DNA of 64,000 nt, from positions 480,757 to 544,756 of the forward strand of contig NC_066833.1 in assembly GCF_001640805.2 (NCBI RefSeq), in the 5' to 3' direction. The stretch is from Lates calcarifer (lineage: Eukaryota; Chordata; Actinopteri; Centropomidae). Position numbers and translations under genes: made by a program. The notes below the pieces were generated by a model, which was not told where the DNA came from, searched no databases, and saw nothing but the letters and a program-made list of their open reading frames with translations. Of the stretch, positions 22,171 through 36,539 are shown in pieces. Every line of letters starts with the position of its first letter. Position 1 is the first letter of the stretch.

Positions 22171-25100
22171 GTGCAGAGGCATAAAAAGTATGTGTAAAGA
22201 GAAGTAAGAGAGGTGCTGTTTGTTTTCCATGTAGGTTAGAGGACTTGTCGCCTTAACCAAGTCAATATTATTGAAACTGTGACAATGAAATCCCCATGAC
22301 TTAATAATGTTGGAATTCTGAACCAAATCATTGTTTATTTGTTTGTTTGCCTACACCTAACTATACCTAATAAAACATTAACCACAGTCTATATCGTAAT
22401 TTAATTGGAAGTTTGCATTACTGTCCATGAATGACACTTACATTTACATTTACAACTGATCTAAGACTAGACTAATTTAAAATAAACAGATCTAGTCAAA
22501 ATAATCTAATATAATGTTCAGTAATATAATATAGTCTAAAGTAATCTAATCTACTGCAACTTTATCTCAATTAAAATAATCTAATCTAGTGTGAAGTTGA
22601 AAAGAAAAAGAAAGAAAAAAAAGCTAATCTCCTCAGTTTCTTGTTATACTGAGAATATTTTTCATAAGATTCTTTTCACATTAGGACATTTTTTTGAATG
22701 TTATTGTTACAGTTTCCAGTTATTGCAAGTTATTCCTTCATTTCTTATTACAACAATATGAACAAAAAAGTAGTGTGATGTTATGCAAAAAGTTTCTTTT
22801 AAAAAGAGGATTGCTTGGTATCTGATAAGAACAAGAAAATACATATTAATAACATTAAAAAAATATCTTCTAATAACATTTCTTTGTTTGATATTTAAAT
22901 GTATTTTAATCATCAACATCATGTTTTTCATTGAAATACTGCTGCCGCACTCTCTTATCCCCTGGAAAAATAGTTTGAGAAAATCAAGTTTCTCATTCTG
23001 TCCAACCAAACTAACAAGAGTCGGTCTGGAGATAAGCTCAATGTTAGACTCTGGAGTTTTGTTTTACAGCCTGCTAACTTGATTCTACTGTACAATAGTC
23101 AATAACAATAACATGCCTGCAGTCCTAATGCAAAAAAAAAAAAAAATGTTTGAGGGGGAGGTTTTCAGCAGATGTTACTGTATATAAAGATTTTATGCAT
23201 AAGTGAAAGCCTTAGAGAGACATGTTGACTGTTCATTACATGTGCTATTCTCTTGCACACGGTTTGCACTTATTTACATGTTTAATGGCAGACAACAACT
23301 GGCAGCATATGTTGCTGATAACAGCACCTGCTATATACAAATGCTGTGAATTGTTCATTGTTTCTGCGGCTTCACTGATATGAAGCATAATTATTTTCAT
23401 GTGTTTAGTGAAAGTAGGTTCAGAACATAAAGACATAAGTCTGGTGATATTCTGTTGTATTGTATTGTATTTTTCTTGCTGTCAACAAATACATGAAAAG
23501 ACCAAAACCAACAAGGAGTTGATCCCAGTACCAAGTATTATGTGTATCAGAGACCTGCATATCATGATATATCATATTCCTCTATACCATAGAGTACTAT
23601 ACAATGTCCTGAAAAAATTATATAATAATATATATTAATCTGGATACCAAAAATAGTACTGAAGTGCATTATTTCCCATACAGATTTAGGAAATTACTCA
23701 GCCTTTGTGAAAAATGTAATTAGTGTCTATAATCAACATTTTTACAATAACCCGACATCAAATGAAAATGTGAAAGTGCTGACTGTGAAAGATATCCCTG
23801 GCCGTGACAAATGAGCTAGACCTGGATTCAGTGTGTAGGCAGAATCATAGCTCTAAATGAATGATAATGTTGCTCCATATCTGCTGAATGAAACAAGCAA
23901 CTCTATGCTATTAAGATCACCATATCAACTTAAAAGGTGATGTTATGTCAATATTGTGCTCACAACCTGTTTCCACTGCCCCCAAGTGGTCAAGAAATAT
24001 AATATTGCAAGTTTAAGGAATTAAAAATTAAAAGAACTGAGACCACTATCACGTGCATTAACTCCTGGGCTAGAACTGGGTGGTGAGTACCTTGATTGAG
24101 AGCAGGGAGTAAGAGCAGCCTGACTTTGTCCGAAGCGAAAAACACATGTGCATCTTCAGTCTGTACTCGATCAGAGGCATTAAAAATGATTTGTGGTATT
24201 GGGGGGCGGGGGGCATAGCCATGGGAATATGGTTGCAGAAGTGGATGTGGCGATTGAACACACCCAAATCTTATGGTTCAGTGCTGGCTAAATATTGTAG
24301 GACATTACACACAATATTGGAGAGAAAAAACTATATAACCCTCAGTCCACTGATGGCGGGTGGTGTTACTGCATTAATTTATCCATCCATCCCGTACCTC
24401 TGTGCTGCATCTCTGGCTATGTGGTTGGTTGACTGGCAACCAAGAAATAGTTCCAGCATGTAACTCCTCTTAAATCCACCCACTGATGCTTTAATCGCTC
24501 TTTTTATGTATGGTTTAAGTAAATCAGACACAATATGTGTATAAGTAAGCTTAGAGATGCTGGTGGGATCTCTGGAATCAGCCATGCTAGCTGTTTCACC
24601 CTGTTTCCCTGTTTCCAAGCTCTGTACTTAATTAACAAACTCAATAGCACTATTGATCTTCTAAGCTTACTTAGAAGCCCAAAAAATAGCATGACTAAAA
24701 TGTTTTTTTTTTTTTTTTTTTATGATTTACTCTTTCAGTAGTTGCCAATAGGCTGAAATTAAATCTTTTACTGACAAGAAGAAAAACACTGAATAACACC
24801 AACCTTATCCTTTGAGCAAAGTACTTTTACCAAATTAGATGTGATCTGTGTCATTAGATGTTTTATAGACAATTAACATGGGAAGTAGGACAAGACCACA
24901 AGGTTTATCAGAGTTTAAGGGTCACATGAGCACATAGTGTAGCCCACTGTCACAAGGACACCAGGCTTAGTTTTTTTAAGGTGACCTATTTCTAAATGTG
25001 ACTAAATTTCATTCATAAATTAGTCAACCATATTATCCTGTAATAGTATAATGTAATAAGTATTGCATCAGAACATTTGGGATATAGGAAAAAAAAATCT

Positions 25101-26499
25101 ATGCATGTTTGGTGTTTTTGGCGTGACACCCATTCAGTTGTGTCTCTGTAGATGTGTGTGGAGCTGCAGCTGCTGAAAGAGAAGGAGGGGAGGGGGAGAC
25201 ACTGAAAAGAGTTGGGTGATATGGAGGAAGAGTGGCGCTGCGACTGAGAAAGAGAGGTAGAGAGAGGAAGAGAATATTAGGGCGGGTGCTTGCGGTGGAG
25301 AATGATGTCAGAGGAATGTGTCTAGCCTCTCCTTTAACAATTTGGAGCCATGTGGAGCAGCAGCCACCTCATGCTCTCACTCTCACACACATACAAAACA
25401 CTCACAAACAAACAATTTCACCCCATTTAACCCTTATTTTATTTTTTGTCACTTTGTCATTTTCTGTCTGTCTTTTCACAAACTCTTGCTTTCACATACA
25501 CACAGGATCAGAATCATGTGAAAACATTAATAACACTTATTCAAGAAACACTATTTTTCCAATGTAACTAGTTAATAAAATAGTTAAAATAGTTGATAAA
25601 ATTCAAATTATGACAGGCAAAATAAATAATATTAACTCCACATTGTCATTTGAGAATCACAGAATATGTTTTCTGCTTTGTTCAGCCCTCCCTCCCAGCA
25701 TCCGGTCCTGCAGCTGGAGTTTGTTGCAGGGATTACAGAGGTGGAGATGGAGGAAAGAAAAGTAAAAGAGAGAAAAAGAGGAGAGGGAGGGCAATGAAAA
25801 GGGAGTGGTAGAGAGACCAAGGACAGACAGATGTAGAGAGAGAGAAAGTGACTGATACATTGTGTGGGAGAGACAGAAGCTGAGAACAGCTGGAAAGACA
25901 ATGACTAATATTAGCAGTGAGGTAAGACAGCGGAGGATGGAGAGGACAGGCTGTGTGCATGGAGGGCAGCTGCTACTGTAAACCAACCACAGTGAAGTCA
26001 CATTTATTTATAGCAGCCAAGTCATGATACTAGAAATGGGACTTTCATGCAAAATCATAGTGTAACCCCTTAACATCCACTTTTACTTTTTTTTTTAACA
26101 AGCTCTCTTATCGAAATCAAGTTGTATGTTCAAGTTCAGCACTAAAGCTGTATAATACAGAAGATTCAAAATGCACTGCAAAATGTATCCATGCCTACCT
26201 TGACATGTATTTACATACTTTCCTCCATTACAATACTGCACTAATTAGGTATCTGCATTTACTGCAATTATAGATGTAGTCCCTTTATGCTACTCACAAG
26301 AAACAAAAGTAATATTAACAAAAGTTATATTAATGAATTAATAAATAATAAATCATCAAGTCAAGTGTGGAGCCACAGGTTGTGGCTGGAGTAAGTATAG
26401 TCTTTTAGTATTGTATTGGGGCTCTGGCTTAGTAGATGGCTACTAACCATGTCCTGGGCTGTGCACATCCCATACCAGTTTGTGCTGATTCCAGTTATT

Positions 26500-26965
26500 T
26501 AGCCTTTCCTGTTAAGTACAGTTATTTCTGAGCTTTGATTAACAGGGTGGAATTATGTGATGACCATGACAGCTTCTCTGTGATTTTGATTCCCCAGGAG
26601 CACTAAAACTGTTCACCTGCTTCACCTTAGCTCCACTGATGTACACTGGGGTATGTGTCTTTGCCTCCCTTTTTTAGCTCCTTGGTTTTTTGACATTGAA
26701 CAGCAGGTTGTTCTCTGTGCACCACTCTGCAACAATCTTGGTTTCCTTCTGAATTTTCATCATTGTTTGTAATCCAGATAGTGATGGTGGTGTAGTCCAT
26801 AAACTAGAAACTATTGTGGTGTACTCCACAAAGTTTCCCTATGTTGAGAACTGCATGTGTGGTCTATGTGTGGTACTCAAGCCCAGTGTGCTAAGTTTTC
26901 AGATTGATTTGGGAGATTGCATTGAATGCTGAACTGAAATCAAAAGACAGCATTCTGATTCTGAT
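26500..26965 (-). mobile_element. L2/Rex-type LINE remnant (reverse transcriptase)
   Basis: The minus strand reads WCTENNLLFNVKKPRS and THTPVYISGAKVKQVNSF in different frames, the RT region after the catalytic site in fish LINEs. Its minus-strand start (about 26960-26860, CTCAAGCCCAGTG on the plus strand) is shared with the LINE copy near 57.2 kb. Heavily decayed. Confidence 0.6.
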
Positions 26966-28390
26966 GAGTAATAAATCTGAAAAAATATCAAATTAAAACA
27001 AAAGATGCAAAAAAAATGAACTCTTAAGAATGATAAGACCCGACATGAGAATGATTAATCAGTGAGAATACATTTACATTATGGCCTACTATGAAGCTAT
27101 TAGAATTTTGATTTCAGTGGTTTGCTTCATTATCCAGATCAAAATTTGAAGCTATAGTTTATTTTGATCCTCCACTGTGGGCATTCTGCATACTTCATAC
27201 GTTCATACATTTTTTTCCTATCAGAATCTGGGAAAAGATATTACACTGAAATCTGGAATAAAGTCAGGGAACATTTCTATAAATAACATCCCGTGTGACA
27301 AGTAAAAACAGGCTGTAGAGAAAGGGGAAGTGTCTTCTGGAGAATGTGCAAAGGCCTCTTGAATAGAATAAAATGTGCATAAAACTGCTATTTATCTCAC
27401 AAAGCATATAAATGCACCTAAATACATTTCACATGTTGCTACATCACACCACAAATTGAATGCAATATGTGGTATGGTCTCATCTTTTTTGTTTGTTTGT
27501 TTGTTTTTGGGTTTTTGTAATGCCAGTTGTGTAGTAGTGCATTTCATTTGGCCACATATTAAATTGGTTTCAGTGTACTTAACAAAATGCCACTATATTA
27601 ACAGTAATAGTAGACACTAAGTAACACTAATAATAATGATAATACATCAAAAATCTAATGTGTTTAATTGATTATTCCAAACATATACCATCACAACAGC
27701 CTCAGTTTGTCACCATTTTTATCTCTTCATAACTATAGACAGGTGAAAGGGAATCCAGATCAAAGTAAATCTGTGTTAATTATAGCTCACTCAAATTGTG
27801 TTTATCAACCACATCCCAAAACCTAGTCCAGTCGGAATAGATGCTTTGCACTTTTTTTTTTCTTTTGGTGAAAGGTGCACCTCTGCCATATCAGACTGCT
27901 TCACTGAAAATACTTATTACCTAAAGGCACTGTAGAAAATCAAAGGTATGATAATGTACCACCAACTAAATCATAGACTCTGAACCTGTTACGATTTAAT
28001 TTAACTGTAAAGTGTAAGAAGCCAGTGCCAGTTTGACCTAAAATGTAAACATTGTGTCTATGGTACTAAATGCATCACATTTCCAGACCTATTATTAGAG
28101 TCAACATTACTCCTTTTTCTCCTTCAAGAAAAAGAAGACAGGGGGAAAACTTGACTCTAGAAGTCACAACCACTTATTTAGTCCACTTTTCCACCGTTCC
28201 TGGATGAGGAAATAAAGAGACCAGTGTTTCATTATTCCTGAACATTTAATGTGGCAGGCCACTGCCTTTTTCACCACAGCACAGCACAGGAACTTTTATA
28301 AGCAGCTGTACGCCATCCGCAGTAGCCTGGGGCCTGGAAGGACCTCTGCTCAGTAAAATTGGAGAGCAAGAAATAAGTGGCTCAAATCAT

Positions 28391-28404
28391 GTGTGTTGTG
28401 TGTA

Positions 28405-28480
<76 letters not shown>
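28391..28480 (+). repeat. Compound (GT)n(GA)n microsatellite
   Basis: About 35 bp of GT-rich repeat passing directly into about 55 bp of GA with one AA interruption. Confidence 0.95.
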
Positions 28481-28842
28481 GCTGGAATGGAAATAAAGAG
28501 CTGAATTCATTTCACTGTTGGTCTTAAGCTGGCCTCCACATGTTGTAAGAAAACAGACGCAAAGCAGATACAGGTTACTACAGGGCACAGAGTGAGAGAG
28601 AGAATTTCTTTGTGTGTCATGTGCTTTTAGTGAAGTTCTACAGTGAGTCATAGAGGGGTGAGTAAGTCTCTGAGGCTGCTGAGCTTTGCCCTTTGCTGAG
28701 AGTTAGTACCATAATCTAAATTCTCAATTCTGTTGTCACTATTAGTACTTGGACTGCTGTCTGTCTATATGACAATATGTCTATATAGCAATAATTTCTT
28801 GTATATTCACATGATAACTTCACTTCTCCTATCTGTTCACAG

Positions 28843-28887
28843 CTTTGTCCATCTCTGTTCTGGTCACTTGGTGAGGATGTAGTCCAT
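28843..28887 (+). other. 5' UTR part of the C21orf62 coding exon
   Basis: The stretch between acceptor TGTTCACAG and the first ATG has no other start codon in a good context. The upstream exon or exons were not located. Confidence 0.5.
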
Positions 28888-29655
28888 TTGATCTCTATGG
28901 AGATGTCTCCAAACACAGTCTCCTCTGCCCTGTTGCTATGGTCATTGTGGTTCTTCCTGACTCCCATCACCCAGACGACAGACTCTGCCCCCACATCTGA
29001 AACTTCTCTGCTGGTCAATACCACATTGTTGTTTGACGGTGGCGCACCAGGCTACTACTTGCGGAACTGCAGCTGCCCTACGCCTGTGCGGGACTGTGAC
29101 GAGGCTCTGGCCAACTCGCTGTGCAGATGCCACACTGTTTTGCGCTCAGCTCTGCCCCTTGCTGGGCTCAGAGATCCTGGACAACTCACTGTATGGGTAA
29201 AGGAGCTCTGGGTCCTGGAGGAGTTGCTGAACAGGAGCATGATTGGCCATTTACAGCTGTCTTTTTGTGGAGTAAAACCAATGGATAGTCAATACCTTGC
29301 TTTGCTAGGTCTACAGACCCTCAGGATCCACAGTTCAGTACCAGAAGCACCCTACCCCAAACAGGAAATTACAATCTTACCTGCAGGAGGGGTCGCAGTG
29401 GAGTTAGAGGCCCTCTCCTTTGACCTCTCTTCCTCCTTACACATGACCATCCTGGATGTAGCAGTGCTCAATGGGCTCTCTGCCCTGAAGGCATATAGTG
29501 TTGTGGGACCACCTGCTCCCACCCTCTCCCAGCACTTTCCCCACCTGGCCATTCCCTTTGTTCTGCCATCCTCTGCTACCCTCAATGACTCTATTGACCC
29601 CAATGAACGGGCTACAGAGCCTCAGCAGAACCTGTTCATTACATTTGTCTACTAA
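28888..29655 (+). CDS. epcip: C21orf62 / EPCIP orthologue (exosomal polycystin-1-interacting protein)
   Basis: A secreted or membrane-associated protein; the human orthologue is reported to interact with polycystin-1 in exosomes, and its biochemical role is poorly known. One intact exon of 255 codons from the first ATG; the human protein is about 219 residues. The first Met is followed by two more at codons 4 and 6 (28897, 28903). The hydrophobic core SSALLLWSLWFFL is a signal peptide, so any of the three may start it. Family landmarks: YYLRNCSCPTPVRDC, LANSLCRCHTVL, the QLSFCG strand with LALLGLQTLRI, LDVAVLNG, and the conserved end FITFVY. An acceptor (TGTTCACAG, ending 28842) shows that an untranslated exon lies upstream. 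Human C21orf62 also lies near the IFNAR2-IL10RB-IFNAR1 cluster, matching the two receptors downstream here. Confidence 0.9.
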   Translation: MISMEMSPNTVSSALLLWSLWFFLTPITQTTDSAPTSETSLLVNTTLLFDGGAPGYYLRNCSCPTPVRDCDEALANSLCRCHTVLRSALPLAGLRDPGQLTVWVKELWVLEELLNRSMIGHLQLSFCGVKPMDSQYLALLGLQTLRIHSSVPEAPYPKQEITILPAGGVAVELEALSFDLSSSLHMTILDVAVLNGLSALKAYSVVGPPAPTLSQHFPHLAIPFVLPSSATLNDSIDPNERATEPQQNLFITFVY

Positions 29656-32600
29656 CAACAAGTTATCATAAAGGACACAGTCAAATCTGCAGTACAACTG
29701 CCAACTGATGCACAGGAATAAGATACAACACAGCTGGATGTTTTTTGTTCTCCTTTTACAAAGAAAAAGTTGCACATCTGAAATATTGTGGAATGTATTA
29801 CTTTTTGTATAACTGGCTGCTGTGCCTTCATTCTGGCTTAAATGAGGCTTTGAACTGTGTCTCAAGAAAGACCCATAGCTTTGCTCTCCCTGCAGTTTCT
29901 TGAAGGAGACTATTGATATCATTTGTGCTACTCCTTTGCTGCTTTTTTTGCCATCCCTGAAGGGAACTGCTGACATATTTCTGCACTCATAACTAACACA
30001 AGACTGGGTAAAGCTCACACCAGCTAAATTTCCAAGTCTTATTACAGCATATTTTGGGTATCAAAGTGTAGACACAGGTAACATTGATTTATTAACCAGA
30101 GCTACAATGATCCTGATTATGATACACAACTGATCACAACTAATCAATGGGCCAAGACTTTACTAGTGCTACTTTTTTGTAATTGGTGCACATACAGACT
30201 TCAACTCCATGTCCACATGTTACATACATATATATTATCTGATGATCATGTAATATCTATACAAGGTGTTTTGCAAGGACATACACATTGTGATTACAAA
30301 TGTTGGTACCACTTAAGGTACCCAATAAAGTTTAATAAGGAACCCTTTATAAAGGGATCAAAAATAGTAACTGATCTCTTTACAAATGGTCAGCAAATAA
30401 TTTACTAATTCTTTATAGCTCATAGCGCCGTCACTTTTTCAAAAAGTCAAGTGCAATAGAATTCATACAAACAAGTTATTCATTGAATTAATTTGAATAC
30501 AATGCTTATGGTGTAATGCATGATTCTAAGATAGAGTTTGAGCTGTAGTGTCACATAGGCATGTGAGGCCAGCAATGTCCAGCAGTGATCAGGGAGTCTT
30601 ACAGTCTAACCCTTTAGATGTAGTCTATATATATTTTAATGTGGTGTCATACAACTGCACTACGTGTACTGATATTGTGGTGGAATTTTGGATTTTATAT
30701 TGTAGTCTAGTTCTGTCATTATTCTGAAAACCCACTGAAAGATAGCAAATGGGCCACATATACCAACGTAGAAATTGTGATATCTGCAAGCTTCTGGTGA
30801 GGGTCCAGCAGCATCAGGCAGGCCCTCAGAGTTGTTGAGAACATAGATTAATCGGCAAACATCTTATTTTTGTTGGTAATTTCATTTTATTCCCCCACAT
30901 TCCAACTAAACTGATTTTCAAATACAAGGTGACCAAGTAGGGGCCATAAATAAGAACAAGTTTTTGATCACAAAATTTTGAAAAAAAAAAAATCTCTTGG
31001 GGTGGTATATATTCTATTTGTTAATACTGTTGTTCTAAACGTTGGCAATCCAACTTTTTCAGAAACACCGTGCAAGTGGCAAAATATAATGAGAAAGTGT
31101 TAACAAAGTTAAGTATTAAAGGTAAAGTTGGCACACTACAGCTTTGCATCAAAGTTTCCAATGATCTGGATGGGAGCTAAGAGCTTTTACATTTAAACTT
31201 ATCTAGAGGACAAACACTACACAAGCTGTTGTCTGTTGGCCTGTCACCAAAACCTCCCTGTCTAGACAGACTGTGTTCGCACATCTATCTGCTACATTAA
31301 TATTCAAAACAATCCACACCTGCTCCCAGGGAGGGATGAGATGTGATGAGATGTTCCACATCCTGTTTCCAGCTGTTAAGTGGGTGTTAGCCATTTATCC
31401 TTCGTTCCCATCCAGGTGTTGTCAGATATGGCAGCTCTTCAGGACAGCATGGGCATTGGATAGGATATTTTTGACTAGAGTTTGGCAGATCTGCAGACAC
31501 TTGGAGAATCTCTGTCAAGGAGCATGGATGCTAGGGGAGGATGATGAGAATCCTGTCCCCAGCTTAAGATCAAGTTGCTAGCTTAATGGGAACCACCAGA
31601 AGCATCCCATTTGACCTCACTTTTCATTGTCGGCCAGCTGCTAGCTAGCTAGAGTCTTCAAGGAGTCAGTGCTTACCCCAGACCATTCAACACCTTACCA
31701 CTGCCAGACAAAAATCAAGGATATTTTTTAAAGGGAGAGAGGGGTCATTATGATCTGTCAAAATATTACAGAAAAATAAACTGTGTGGGAGATATAACAC
31801 TTTTGAGACACGTGTAGAGGTTCACAAGTAATTTTATTTTAAATTGAGCATGTTGGAGCACAGAGCCTGAGGAACAAAACATGTGTAACTGTCCAGATAT
31901 TTAAGGTTTGAGCTACATGGCACTGGCTCTCAACACTTTTTGGAGTTGGTTCCATATTACACTGAAGACTGTTAGATGAAACCTTTGAAAAAGCTAATGA
32001 GAAAACCTTGACTTAAGGTTGTTTGGCATATAGTAATCGCAGTGTCAAAAAGGAACTTCCACTCTGGAGGCTTCTGATGGCTTACTAAGACAATTAATGT
32101 TGTTTTTTTACTTTAATTTGTCACCCATCTTTGCACGGAGCAGACATGACTACATAACAGTGCAATTTGGAGATTCTTTAGACCAAACCAGAATACATTT
32201 AAATATTTAAGGGGCCAGTAGTGCCAGCTTTACTAAACTAGCAAACTAGTCTTTAAGGTGAAGAATTCTAGTTGTGTTTTCTTTTGGTTATGAATAAAGC
32301 TGTTAGCTGGTTAATACACCCCTGGATTAATCTGCAAAAATGGGTGTCTACCCATTTAGATTAAAATCATTCTTAAAAAGTGGGTGTTTAGTGATATTTT
32401 TTTGGATTATGTAATCTGCTCTTGTAACAGCATTCCTATGGCGATATTGCAACATGTGCTAGGTCTTGTACTACACCTGCTGCATGTTGAAATACTGTAC
32501 AGCACAGTCTTAAAGACTGCGGTACTGTGGGAAAGAGGAGTAAAAAAGGACAAATTCCCGCTTCAGGGATCAATAGCGCATCATAAAAAAAACAAGATGT

Positions 32601-35600
32601 ACTGTGGCAGCTGACTGCAGTGAACACTGGCTGGAATCAATCCAGAGAATCCTGAGTGGGCTCAGAGCTGGAGACACTATTGTTGTCCGGGACAGAACTT
32701 TATGCTGCTTTGTTGAGGATATTTTAAGAAGTTAATTGTAGAAAAAAATGTCTGTTGTTCAGACATAAGGATAACCTCCCAAGACAAAAAGATAGAAGAA
32801 TGCATAAGAAAAAAAAAAGAAGTTGCAGACAAGGACTGTGTCAGTCTGCTGTGGTGTGAGGGGATGGAGAGGCGCAGTAGGCTCACTGTTATGAACGCTA
32901 CATAATGCCGCTGCGTTTTTCCAGCTGGCCTTATTGAGTGCAGATGGCCTAATAAAACAAGTTGTTTTGAAACAGGTTAAAATGGACGCCCAGTGAACAA
33001 GAATCCCAGGGTTAGGATCCTCTCTCATTAGCCAACAAACCTCACTCTCTTTGGATCAAAACTGACTCTCTGTAGAGTTGAATGCAGTTATTAACCAACT
33101 TCAAGCCAAGTTGGCAGGTTTCTGTGAGGGAAGAGGGGGAAGTGAAAGAGAAATTTGCTCTTTCGGGTTGATTTTGCAGTCACTTTAACCACATAAGAAA
33201 TGGTGTAGAAGACAGTTTGAGGGAACTGAATATGTAACAACTCTTTTTGTCTGGTGTTATGCTCTCTCTCTCTCATTCTGGTTCCAGCTCATATCCTGTG
33301 AGAGACTTTGTTAAATCTGTTCTCACAAACAGAATCATGGGCCAACACTTCTGTTTAGCAGATCATTTAAGGGTTGTCCTGGCCCTGTGTGTGTGTGCAT
33401 GTATATACAGGTTTGCAGGGGTGAGCACATGGGTGTGTCTTTGTATGTATGTCTGTGCTTGCATTTATCTCCTGTTTGCCAGCATCACAGTGAATTTATC
33501 ACTCACACTCACAATTTCAGTTCATTTAAATCAAATGACCGGATCTATCACAGTTGGGCTATAGTAGATACAATGTGTTTCATGAGTTGTATATACTTCA
33601 CAAATGCATTGATTATGTGAAACAGTAAGTCAAGTCAAAGTTGCAACTCACACTTACGTTAGTAATGTTAGTTTGCAGCTAAATAAATGTAGGTTGCACA
33701 TTTATAATGTACAGTGCCAGAGAAAGTATGTTAATTTTTTTTTTACTTTTCAAAAAGAAAAACAACTATGACTTAGCCATCAAGTATAGATTTTTTAATT
33801 TATTCAAAGGATCTTAATATACATCCAAAAAGCTGGAATGAGCTGTATGAAAGCTGTATGATTTTTTAGAGAGTGGGAGAACAGAGTTCTTGCAGTACTT
33901 GCTCAGTCACTCCACACCCAAAAGAAGCTGGCTTGAATTCATTAGTAATGCAGTGTAGGGACTTTGAACTATGTTCAGTGCCTCTAGCTCACATACTTTT
34001 ATGTTACTTTTTTTTTAGCTAAAACATTTTTTGGCTGACTGAGTGACTGAAGAAGTATCACCAACTTGTGCACCTATAGGTGCAATAAAAACTTTCCAAC
34101 GGGTGCTATGAATCCCTCTAAAGCCACAGATTGACAAACATTCACTCTAAAAATCAAGCTCTGCTGCTGATAGCAGGAAAGTTAGTCCTGGCCAAAGCAC
34201 AAGCCGACCTCTTGCTGTTACAGCTGCTACCCCCAACAAGCATAGACGGAGAGGCTTTGACCCATCTTAACTTAATTGAACATAATTTTGTGCCATTTAG
34301 ACTGTGATCAAACTCAAGATAGCAGCTACAGGGAAATAATAAAATATAATAAAAAGTATTTATGATAACTGGAAATATTCATTGCCAGCTATATACTGTA
34401 CTGAGTTCTGTTAGCTTCTGTGACTCTTTCATTCTCTAAAATTTACCATTGGTGAAGTGAAATGTGTTCCTCCATTGTCTAAAATAAATGAATATCCACT
34501 GCAGCAGTTGATACAAGAATTAAGAAGTTGAACTCACAGTAAATGATTTTCTTTTCACCTTAGGTTGATACATGTTGGCAGTTGTCTATTTACTCATCCA
34601 AAAGACACATCATAACAGAGAATCAGGTCCGTACATTGTCCAGAGTTGCCCTTTCATACATGTAGCACAAAACAGGAGATTGTCTGTGTCAGATGTATTC
34701 TCACCTACGAGAAATACTCAGTTTGGTTTAGGAAAGGAACCTAGGAAGAGCATGCAGGAGGCATGAAAGAAATGTTATCAACAATGGAACACTGTATAAA
34801 CTTTATACTAGAGAGCTGGTAGGGTATATTCTGTTTAATGTCTGGTCCAACTGACATTTGACATCAGACATTTGCATTCTCACATACAGTGCATGTGCAG
34901 TGCATGTGTGGAAGCAGCTTGAGTGTGATAGACTGAGCAAAAGCACTTTTCTTTAAAAAAAAAAAATTACACTTTTATTTATTGCCAACCACCTGGGACT
35001 TGAAATTAGCCTTTGTGTTCAGCCCAGCTGTGGTGATTTAAACTTATTATAATATAAGTTTAGCCCTAATCTTTTCACTTGTTGATAACAATAGAGTTGA
35101 CTGTGCTGGTAGAACTTTTTTAGTTTTGCGTATACTTCTTCCTGCCTTGAGACTGGCAGGCAGGGCTGCATCCTGGTACTGAATGCACTTTCTTACTATG
35201 TCTTTAACACATGAATATGGAAACAGAATGGTGACTGTAATGTCTGGGCCTGGGAGTTTTTAAAAACACTCATAACCCTTTTGGAAACAAGTCCAAATTG
35301 TGGATCTCTCTCTGTTGAATGGATACTGGCTGAATTAGACTTCTGTGTAACTGCAATGAGTGCCATCTGGTTTAGTTAATACAACCAGTATATGCCAAGT
35401 TAATTTGCTCTGTATAAATAAAATAGTTAGTACTGAAAGTTTTGAAGCTTTCTCAGTGTCTTCTGCACACCTTTTGGTTGCCTTCAAGCCAACATTCACA
35501 CCCTGTAATCAGAACAGGACAAGACTGAGATTTTTTATCTTAACACTGGTGTAAATTGCTCTTACCAAGAATTTTGTGCAGCCAGGAATCCACATTTAGT

Positions 35601-36535
35601 CATTACTATCTAGCCAACAGGATGATTACACACCTCCACATGCCACATTTAATGGTTTTCAGACAGAAACACTTCAGAACAGGCCATGCAATTGTGTGCT
35701 AATGCGCCGATCAGTGCACATCACAGTCTTAAAAGTCTGGAACGTTCCACCACAAAATGGGTGAAAATTAGATCATCAGGTTTTTTAGGTTTGACATCAT
35801 TCCCTTATGTTAGAGCCTTGACTTAATTTTCTTCTCTCTTGATCTGCATTATAGCACCTTAACGTACTTGCATCAGGGAATGTAATTATTCAAATGTAAA
35901 ACAAAGATTTGTATGATCATGTTTTGCCCTTGGTTATGTGCCTTTAGATGATTTGTACACATTGCAGATCTGCATTTTTATAACCTTTACCATGTTCAGC
36001 AACTCATGGGTGAATCATGTACTGGTTGAGGAACACATTGTGTATTTAGAAATGGCTTGGCAGGTTTGATTTGTATATAATTTGGCTTATTTAAGCAAAT
36101 TCCTGGAGCTTATTTGTTTATCATGAAAAAGACGACGTGGATTGTTTCTTTTGTCCACAAACTTCACATCCTTCTGTATAGAGTGAAAAAATAAAAAGTT
36201 TTAAAAATTGGCTTTGTGGTTGTGTTTTCAATATTACTCTCATTCATCATCTTTAACACTGACTCTGTCCCTGTGTGACTCTGTAGACACATTCTAGTGA
36301 ACATGATAACTTAAGAACAATATAAAGTAGAAACTCCTTAACACTTCCAGCTAATAAGTTCAAACTGATACCAGGTATGTAGCATGCCAAAACAAATATG
36401 TTGGTATGAGAAATGAGCTGATTATCTTAAATAGGTGGAGGCTGATTTTCAAGAACAATACATAGTAGAGACTTCATACTCACGCAGTGGGTACTCCATA
36501 TAGAATAGATGCTCCTATTAAAATTTTAAGTGCCT
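29656..36535. other. C21orf62 3' UTR and gene-free intergenic DNA
   Basis: A candidate polyadenylation signal AATAAA lies at 30324-30329, although that sequence also resembles a dispersed repeat (30290-30420). The rest is AT-rich with only chance open frames; a second AATAAA lies near 36190. No exon of a known gene was recognised. Confidence 0.45.
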
Positions 36536-36539
36536 TGGT

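Larger units (their letters stand above)
20813..28380. other. Intergenic; repeats but no coding exon seen
   Basis: AT-rich. A good donor (GTGTAAGTACG near 20958) follows a GC-richer stretch at about 20600-20957 and could mark an untranslated first exon of the downstream C21orf62 gene, but this is a guess. Separate entries cover a degenerate repeat near 22.0 kb and an RT remnant near 26.5-27.0 kb. Confidence 0.35.

Noticed and set aside
25232..26001. Open frames rich in Ser/Leu or Arg/Lys on both strands near 25.2-26.0 kb
   Set aside because: They result from purine/pyrimidine-biased DNA, not protein-like sequence; several frames are open at once.
29437..30018. 193-codon minus-strand frame overlapping the C21orf62 gene
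   Set aside because: It is antisense to the conserved coding exon and its 3' UTR; no recognisable domain.
30290..30420. Polyadenylation region of C21orf62 as unique sequence
   Set aside because: The stretch around AATAAA (TTAATAAGGAACCCTTTATA) looks like a dispersed repeat, so the signal is only tentative.
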